A DNA stretch of 28,647 bases from JACKOD01 sp041591635 (lineage in GTDB: Bacteria; Pseudomonadota; Gammaproteobacteria; Pseudomonadales; Oleiphilaceae), in assembly GCA_041591635.1 (NCBI GenBank), contig JBFHRO010000013.1, positions 1-28,647 of the forward strand. Reading direction: 5' to 3'. A program made the position numbers and the translations under genes. How positions within the stretch are numbered: position 1 is the first letter of the stretch; every line of letters begins with the position of its first letter. The notes under the pieces were generated by a model, which did not search any database, was not told the DNA's origin, and saw only the letters and a list, made by a program, of their open reading frames with translations. Positions 23,550-28,647 of the stretch are shown in pieces.

Positions 23550-24950
23550 ATGGAACCCAGAAATGCCCGTCCCTCGGTGGCGCGGATCAAAACCGGCAGT
23601 TTCGAGCGTCGCCTGAGCCTGACCAAGGCTGGATTGTTTGCCGGAACCAAACTTGCCACCCACTATGCAACTTCGTTGTTCTCCGGCAAGGAAAAGCGCG
23701 CCGAAAAACGCAGCAAGATGCTGTCGGATCAGGCACGGTTTCTGGTGGAAGAGCTCGGGCAGCTCAAGGGCAGTGTGGTCAAGATTGGCCAGGTGATGGC
23801 CCTGTACGGCGAGCACTTTTTGCCGGTAGAGGTCACCGAAGCCCTGCATACCCTGGAAGATCAAACGACGGCGCTGGAGTGGAGTGCCATTGAGCAGGTG
23901 CTGGAATTTGAATTGGGCCGGGAGCGCCTGAATCAGTTGGAGATTGATCGCGAACCGCTGGCGGCGGCGTCACTCGGGCAGGTGCATCGGGCGCGACGCA
24001 AAGTCGATGGCAAGGAAATCTGCCTCAAGATTCAGTACCCGGGTGTTGCCGATGCAGTGGATTCGGATCTGGATTCGGTGGCTCAGTTGTTACGTCTGGC
24101 GCGGCTGGTGTCCATGGGCCAGGATTTTGACGAGTGGCTTGAAGAAGTGCGCCAGATGATGCACCGCGAGGTGGATTATCGTCTTGAAGCCGAAACCACA
24201 CGCCGTTTTCGGGCCATGCTGCGGGATGACTCGCGCTATGTGGTGCCGGAGGTCTTGATCGAGTACTCCACGGCCCATGTGATGGCGACGAGCTACGAAC
24301 CGGGGGTGTCGGTGTCCAACCCCAGTGTGGCGCAGTTGCCGCAGCATCGCCGTAACGCCTTGGCCAAAGCCGCGCTCGAGTTGTTTTTGCGTGAATTGTT
24401 TGTGTGGAAGGAAATTCAGACTGATCCGAATTTTGGCAATTACCGGATTCGCCTGGCCGAGCAGCCCGGCGAGCAGGACAAGGTGGTGTTGCTGGATTTT
24501 GGTGCGGTACAGGCGTATCCCGACAGTTTTCTTGATCCGGTGTGCGACATGATTTACGCCTCCTATATTCGTGACTTGCCCCGGGTAGTGAAAGGCGGGG
24601 TGCAGTTGGGGTTTATGCAGGCCCACTGGCCCGAGAAGGTGGTCAACGAGTTTGGAGAGGTCTGCATGGCGGTGCTGGAGCCGCTGGCTGACGATGACAT
24701 TGCGGTGCCCGACTATGCCCGCAACGCCCAGGGCGAGTACCGCTGGAAACACAGCGAGCTGCCAACGCGCATCGCCAAGCGCGCGGCCATGTCGGCCATC
24801 AACCGTTATTTTCGCATTCCTCCCAAGGAATTCGTGTTCCTCAATCGCAAACTGGTGGGGGTTTACACCTTTGTGTCGGTACTTGATGCCGAGTTCAACG
24901 GTCGCACCCTGTTGCTGCCGTTTCTGGAGCGTTTTCGCAAACTGGGCTAA
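23550..24950 (+). CDS. ABC1/UbiB (COQ8-type) atypical kinase family protein
   Basis: The product has 466 residues with the atypical kinase-like fold of the UbiB/COQ8 family, whose members support ubiquinone synthesis or other isoprenoid-lipid processes, often as ATPases. Visible motifs are KxGQ in GSVVKIGQVMAL, the alanine-rich nucleotide loop AAASLGQVHRA, the lysine of CLKIQYPG, the catalytic-loop DPNFGN and the metal-binding LLDFGAVQ. No C-terminal membrane helices like those of E. coli UbiB were seen, so it is closer to the soluble COQ8-like subgroup. The ATG at 23550 has only a weak GAG upstream. It lies 165 bases after lipA, facing the sensor gene across a strong terminator. Its substrate is unknown; calling it ubiB would be premature. 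Confidence 0.85.
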   Translation: MEPRNARPSVARIKTGSFERRLSLTKAGLFAGTKLATHYATSLFSGKEKRAEKRSKMLSDQARFLVEELGQLKGSVVKIGQVMALYGEHFLPVEVTEALHTLEDQTTALEWSAIEQVLEFELGRERLNQLEIDREPLAAASLGQVHRARRKVDGKEICLKIQYPGVADAVDSDLDSVAQLLRLARLVSMGQDFDEWLEEVRQMMHREVDYRLEAETTRRFRAMLRDDSRYVVPEVLIEYSTAHVMATSYEPGVSVSNPSVAQLPQHRRNALAKAALELFLRELFVWKEIQTDPNFGNYRIRLAEQPGEQDKVVLLDFGAVQAYPDSFLDPVCDMIYASYIRDLPRVVKGGVQLGFMQAHWPEKVVNEFGEVCMAVLEPLADDDIAVPDYARNAQGEYRWKHSELPTRIAKRAAMSAINRYFRIPPKEFVFLNRKLVGVYTFVSVLDAEFNGRTLLLPFLERFRKLG

Positions 24951-24974
24951 GCCCGCGGGTGTCTTGATGAAACG

Positions 24975-25000
24975 AAAGGGCCGCTAGTGCGGCCCTTTTT
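24975..25000. terminator. Bidirectional intrinsic terminator
   Basis: AAAGGGCCGC and GCGGCCCTTT form a 10-bp stem around the loop TAGT, followed by a T-run on the plus strand and preceded by A bases that give a shorter T-run on the minus strand. It sits between the convergent ABC1-kinase and sensor genes and should end both transcripts. Confidence 0.9.
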
Positions 25001-25032
25001 CGATATTGCAGAGACTGAGTGTGTGAGCTGGC

Positions 25033-27768
25033 TCAGTAGATACGTTCGAACAGACTCTCCGGCAGGGTGATCAGGGTTTCGAAGGGAACGAAATCCTGTT
25101 TTTCCTCGGTTTTCAGTTTGAGCTGAATGTCACCGCCCACCTCGCGGACGAAGTTGCGAACAGCGTCCATTCCCACGCCACGGCCGGAAATCTGTGATAC
25201 CTGTTCGGCGGTAGACAAACCGGAGTGGAAGACCAGTTCGGCAATGTCTTTGTTGGCGAGGTCAGCGTTGTCGGCAATCAGGCCGTTTTCGATGGCCTTT
25301 TTGCGGATTTTACCCAGGGCCAGACCGCGGCCATCGTCGCTGATCGACAGCAGCAGCGAGCCATTGTTGCGGGCCGTTGTCACCTTGATGGTGCCGTACT
25401 CTTCTTTGCCGGCGGCGATCCGCTCTTCTGCCCGTTCGATACCGTGATCCACCGAGTTGCGCAGGCAGTGCATCAGCACATCATTGAGCATGCCCTTGGT
25501 TTTCTTCGACAGATACGCGGCGTTACAGGCAAGGGTGAGATTGGGTGAGGGTTTGTCGACGGCCTTGGCCAGTGAGGGCAAGGACTGACCGACATCGCGC
25601 ACCGTTTCTTCGAGCGAGTCGCAGACTTCGCTGTAGAGGGTCTTCAACTGGCCTTCGAGCGCGCCCTGATAGGGGCCCAGCACATCGCTCTTGACCACTT
25701 CGTTGAGGGTGGCAATCAGCGATTTCACCGTGTCGGGGCTTGCGCCACCGGCCTGGGCTGCCTTCGCATCCAATCCAAGCTTGGTGCTGGCAACGCTGGA
25801 GTAGTGGTTGACTTCGTTTTCCAGTGTATCCAGCTCTTCGAGCAGGCGCTCGGGTTGCCATTCAGGTGCTTCGGTTTTGCGCAGGCTGTCGTAGGTGGCT
25901 TCGGCCAGGTGAGCGCATTCGGTAATGTAAGTGAGGCCAAAGGTGCGTGAGTTGCCCTTGATGGTGTGCATGTTGCGAAACAGCACCTGAATCAGATCGA
26001 CATCGCAACCGGAAGCACTCTTGACCAGCTGGCGGTTCTTTTCCAGATAGCTGCGGGAACTCTCGAGGAAGTCGTAGAACTTCTCCACATTGAGGTTGAG
26101 AATCTGGCTGATGATGTCGAGGTCCTTCTTCTGCTCCACAGCGGCGAGTTGCAGCTGGCGCAGTTCGGTCACATCCCGCACCGTTACCATGATTTTTTCG
26201 ATTTCGTCGTCGTTGATGATCGGGTTCCAGTCAACCTCGAATACCTGTTGTTTGCCATTGCGGGTGCGAACCAGTTCTTTTGGCAGCAGGTGCGAGTTGA
26301 AGTCCCACATCATTTCGTCGCAACCCACGAGGGACGCCACGGCGACCTGTACCTGATCTTTTTCGTCTTCACTGGCATCCACATCGGCCATTAACAGCTC
26401 CATGAAGGGGCGCTCGGCGATATCGTGGGTTTCGAAAATCTGTTCGAGGAACTTGGAGTATTCGTGGTGAATGCTCATGTCGCCCAAAATGGTAAACAAG
26501 CCCTGTTGCAGATTGCGCATCATGGCGCTGATGTCGTTGGTCTTCGACTGCAGCGCGGCGGTACGTTCCTGCACCTTGAGTTCGAGGTTGCGGTTGTGTT
26601 CTTCGATTTCTTCGCGCATCTCGATGTTTTTGAGGGTGATGACCAGCGAACGGGCAATCGAGGTCATGAATTCCTCATCGCCGTCCCGGTATTTGACTTC
26701 ACCGGGCTGGCCCGAGAAGTTGATGGCGCCGATGATCCGATCACCGTCAATCATGGGTACGCACAAGAGTGCCACCCCTTCACCTTTGTGCGCGTCCACA
26801 AACCGCTCGTCTTTTTCGGTATTGGCGACAAACACGGGCACGCCGCTCCTGACTGCTGCGCCAATAATGCCTTCGCCCAGCCGGAACTTGCGTGGCTCGG
26901 GTTTGTCGTCACGCTCGGGGTAGAAGCCCTGAATGGTGAATTCCTCCTGGGAGTCATCGGCCAGAAAAATCGAGCCGTTTTCAAACCGGGCATGATCACT
27001 TAGCCGGCTCAGCACAATTCCCAGCGCTTTATTGCGGTCGTAGGTGAGGGTCAGAAGTTCGCCGATGGAGTTGATGGTCGCAAGATCGTTCATCTTTTTG
27101 CGAATGGTCAGGCGCATGGTGTTGAAGCTTTCCGACAGATCGCCCACCTCATCGCGGGAGCGCCGCACTACCTCGGCACTGTAGTCACCCTGCACAATCT
27201 TGCGCGCGACCTCGTTCAGGTACTTCAGCGGGTTGACGATAGGCTGCAGCACAAAATAGAACAAGATCAAGATGATCAGGTCGGTGCTGGCAAGCTGGAT
27301 CAGAATGCTTTCGAGGTTCTTGCGCAAAACGGCCTGAATGTGACTGTCACTGACATAGAGCTTGAGTGACCCTACCGGGTTGCGTTCGCCGTTTTCTTCA
27401 AAAAACAGCTCGGTGCTGTCGATCCAGCTGTGCACCGGCGAAAGCTCTTCGGTCAGCTCGGGTTCGCCCTTGTCGTTCTTGACGATGCCGGCCAGGCTCT
27501 TGTCGGAGCCATCCAGAACCTGCATGCCGGCGAGGAACACCTCGGGGATTTCCGATAGCAGAATCTTGTTCAGAACGTCGCTGTCATAATTCCAGATCGG
27601 CACCGGCAAAGAGGTTTCCAGGCGCGCCTTGATGATCTTGATGTCGCGCTTCAAATCTTCGGTGAGTCTGGTTTGGGTGTCCCGGTAGTCGACATAGCCA
27701 AAGCTCAGCAAAACCGTTGACACTATAAACAGCAAACTGAGAGCCAGTTTCGATGTTATACCTCTCAT
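25033..27768 (-). CDS. Membrane sensor with GAF, PAS, Hpt and CheA-type ATPase domains
   Basis: This inner-membrane sensor kinase has 911 residues. In order: a membrane helix (about 8-26), a periplasmic domain of about 130 residues, a second helix (about 156-177), HAMP (LKYLNEVARKIVQGDYSAEV), GAF at about 240-380, a coiled coil, PAS at about 440-560 ending TVRDVTELRQLQ, Hpt with His601 in MHTIKGNSRTFG, and a CheA-like ATPase with HCLRNSVDHGIE, DDGRGLALGKI and GRGVGMDAVRNFV. The CheW-like domain that links CheA to receptors is absent, since the protein ends soon after the ATPase. The ATG at 27768 has AGGA five bases upstream; a TTG at 27822 extends the frame but crosses a palindrome. No response regulator lies in the window, so its partner is unknown. 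Confidence 0.9.
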   Translation of the reverse strand: MRGITSKLALSLLFIVSTVLLSFGYVDYRDTQTRLTEDLKRDIKIIKARLETSLPVPIWNYDSDVLNKILLSEIPEVFLAGMQVLDGSDKSLAGIVKNDKGEPELTEELSPVHSWIDSTELFFEENGERNPVGSLKLYVSDSHIQAVLRKNLESILIQLASTDLIILILFYFVLQPIVNPLKYLNEVARKIVQGDYSAEVVRRSRDEVGDLSESFNTMRLTIRKKMNDLATINSIGELLTLTYDRNKALGIVLSRLSDHARFENGSIFLADDSQEEFTIQGFYPERDDKPEPRKFRLGEGIIGAAVRSGVPVFVANTEKDERFVDAHKGEGVALLCVPMIDGDRIIGAINFSGQPGEVKYRDGDEEFMTSIARSLVITLKNIEMREEIEEHNRNLELKVQERTAALQSKTNDISAMMRNLQQGLFTILGDMSIHHEYSKFLEQIFETHDIAERPFMELLMADVDASEDEKDQVQVAVASLVGCDEMMWDFNSHLLPKELVRTRNGKQQVFEVDWNPIINDDEIEKIMVTVRDVTELRQLQLAAVEQKKDLDIISQILNLNVEKFYDFLESSRSYLEKNRQLVKSASGCDVDLIQVLFRNMHTIKGNSRTFGLTYITECAHLAEATYDSLRKTEAPEWQPERLLEELDTLENEVNHYSSVASTKLGLDAKAAQAGGASPDTVKSLIATLNEVVKSDVLGPYQGALEGQLKTLYSEVCDSLEETVRDVGQSLPSLAKAVDKPSPNLTLACNAAYLSKKTKGMLNDVLMHCLRNSVDHGIERAEERIAAGKEEYGTIKVTTARNNGSLLLSISDDGRGLALGKIRKKAIENGLIADNADLANKDIAELVFHSGLSTAEQVSQISGRGVGMDAVRNFVREVGGDIQLKLKTEEKQDFVPFETLITLPESLFERIY

Positions 27769-27804
27769 AGCGTTCCTATCCTGTTCTGGGTTGAAAAAGT
27801 GGCC

Positions 27805-27816
27805 AGTGTGCACACT
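27805..27816. promoter_or_regulatory. Perfect 12-bp palindrome upstream of the sensor gene
   Basis: AGTGTGCACACT is self-complementary and lies 37 bases before the sensor start. Its position suits an operator for a dimeric regulator, but no matching known motif is recognised. The rest of the 27769-28001 gap holds only the hairpin noted separately. Confidence 0.35.
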
Positions 27817-27961
27817 AATCAAAAATGATAGTTCAGGATGTCAGGAATGAAAGGAAAGCCGGAATCAAAATAAGGAGAAGTCCGCACGCGAAAAAGGCGA
27901 ATAAAGAGGGCGGGAGTGGGGCTGATAAAAATGCGACAAGGTACCCTCAAAGAGGGACTGA

Positions 27962-27995
27962 CCGACAGCGGCACCAATCGGGGTGCCGCTGTCGG
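27962..27995 (-). terminator. Strong hairpin after the SDR gene
   Basis: A perfect 14-bp stem (CCGACAGCGGCACC with its complement) and a six-base loop begin seven bases past the SDR stop on the minus strand. A short second hairpin (CCCTC-TTT-GAGGG) follows. No long T-run is present, so termination is likely but not textbook. Confidence 0.65.
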
Positions 27996-28001
27996 CGAGG
28001 C

Positions 28002-28647
28002 TTAGATGACTTTTTGCTTTTTGGCGATCAGGTAACGCATTTTGGCGGGCATCAAGGTAAATGCCGTGACCATTGAACGGTTGATCCAGCCGTTGATGCA
28101 GGCTGGCTCGCCTTTCATCAGTGCTTCGTAACCCTGGGCGGCCACGGTATCGGCGTCCATCCACATCCACTTGGGCAGGGTATCGCGCAGTTTGGCGGCT
28201 CCCATGACATCATGGAATTCGGAGTAAGTGAAACCAGGGTGCAAGGAGGTGACATAAACGCCAAAGGGTTTGAGTTCCAGATCCAGTGCTTCGGACATGT
28301 GGCCTACATAGGACTTGACCGCGCCGTAAAGGCTGCCGCCCCATTCCGGGGTGAAGGCTGCGACCGAGGACACATTCAAAATGCGCCCGTACCCCCGGGC
28401 TTTCATCGCGGGGGCAAAGAGGTGACACAACTGCGTCACGCTGACCAGCATGACATTGAGAAACTCCTGGTGTTCTTTCCAGTCGGCATTGGAAAAACTG
28501 CTTTTGAGGGCATAGCCGGCGTTGTTGACCAGGGCGTCGATTTCAATGCCTGCGGCCTCTACGCTGTCGTAGAACTTCTTGGGGGCGCAGCCTTTGCTCA
28601 GGTCGGCGCTGATAATGAGGGAGGTTACTCCGTACTTTTGCCCCAGG
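28002..28647 (-). CDS. Short-chain dehydrogenase/reductase (5' end beyond window)
   Basis: The visible 214 codons lack the start and the N-terminal TGxxxGIG nucleotide-binding motif, which lie beyond the right edge. What remains is a classical SDR core: IDALVNNAGYAL, NVSSVAAFTPEWGGSLYGAVK with the Ser, Tyr and Lys of the catalytic set, then HPGFTYSEFHD. This fold usually oxidises or reduces alcohol and keto groups with NAD(P). The C-terminal part (MDADTVAAQGYEALMKGEPACINGW) is like uncharacterised bacterial SDRs often annotated as such without a substrate. It is the first gene upstream of the sensor on the same strand, but 233 bases and a strong hairpin separate them, so separate transcription is likely. 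Confidence 0.9.
   Translation of the reverse strand, partial: LGQKYGVTSLIISADLSKGCAPKKFYDSVEAAGIEIDALVNNAGYALKSSFSNADWKEHQEFLNVMLVSVTQLCHLFAPAMKARGYGRILNVSSVAAFTPEWGGSLYGAVKSYVGHMSEALDLELKPFGVYVTSLHPGFTYSEFHDVMGAAKLRDTLPKWMWMDADTVAAQGYEALMKGEPACINGWINRSMVTAFTLMPAKMRYLIAKKQKVI

Noticed and set aside
23061..23864. Minus-strand open frame (267 codons) across the lipA/ABC1-kinase junction
   Set aside because: It overlaps two recognisable genes on the plus strand, shows no family features and has a composition typical of antisense frames.
1..28647. CRISPR arrays, tRNA or rRNA genes, insertion sequences, phage or defence genes
   Set aside because: None of the expected repeats, cloverleaf sequences, transposases or recognisable defence domains was seen on either strand.

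Overview
The window looks like a chromosomal segment of a gammaproteobacterium with moderately high GC. The run proA-nadD-rsfS-rlmH-mrdA-mrdB-mltB-rlpA-dacA-ybeD-lipB-lipA follows the order known from Pseudomonas aeruginosa. Cyclic-di-GMP-type proteins, an Aer-like chemoreceptor and a membrane CheA-like kinase suit an aquatic or marine relative such as Cellvibrionales or Oceanospirillales. The genus cannot be fixed from sequence alone. I saw no tRNA, rRNA, insertion sequence, prophage, CRISPR array or toxin-antitoxin pair.

Layout. Bases 1-2465 (minus) hold a chemoreceptor cut by the left edge. It is divergent from folA (dihydrofolate reductase, plus), which converges on ilvD (branched-chain amino acid synthesis, minus). 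Divergent from ilvD is a cNMP-binding-fold/HDOD signalling protein. After it lie a 5'-truncated ion-channel-like remnant (minus) and a plus-strand pair made of a 4HBT thioesterase and a stand-alone LON substrate-binding-domain protein. From 8001 to 11599 (minus) are three membrane protein genes: two tandem GGDEF proteins with degenerate active sites, then a DedA-PAP2 fusion.

The core block runs from 11807 to 23384 on the plus strand. It makes proline (proA), NAD (nadD) and ribosome-maturation factors (rsfS, rlmH). It also holds the cell-elongation wall machinery: PBP2, RodA, a MltB-type lytic transglycosylase, RlpA and PBP5. YbeD, LipB and LipA (lipoate synthesis) close the block. Many junctions overlap by 4 bases or have gaps under 40 bases, so the block is probably one or a few operons. 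A perfect 13-bp hairpin after dacA may separate the wall genes from the lipoate genes.

From 23550 to the right edge are an ABC1/UbiB-family kinase-like gene, a strong bidirectional terminator, a 911-residue membrane sensor with GAF, PAS, Hpt and CheA-type ATPase modules (minus), and an SDR oxidoreductase cut by the right edge (minus).

Most of the window is ordinary housekeeping DNA. The most interesting accessory parts are the DedA-PAP2 fusion, which may join undecaprenyl-phosphate recycling steps in one chain, with two degenerate GGDEF proteins beside it; the CheA-like kinase without a visible CheW domain or neighbouring partner; and the ion-channel remnant. I found no convincing wholly new system.
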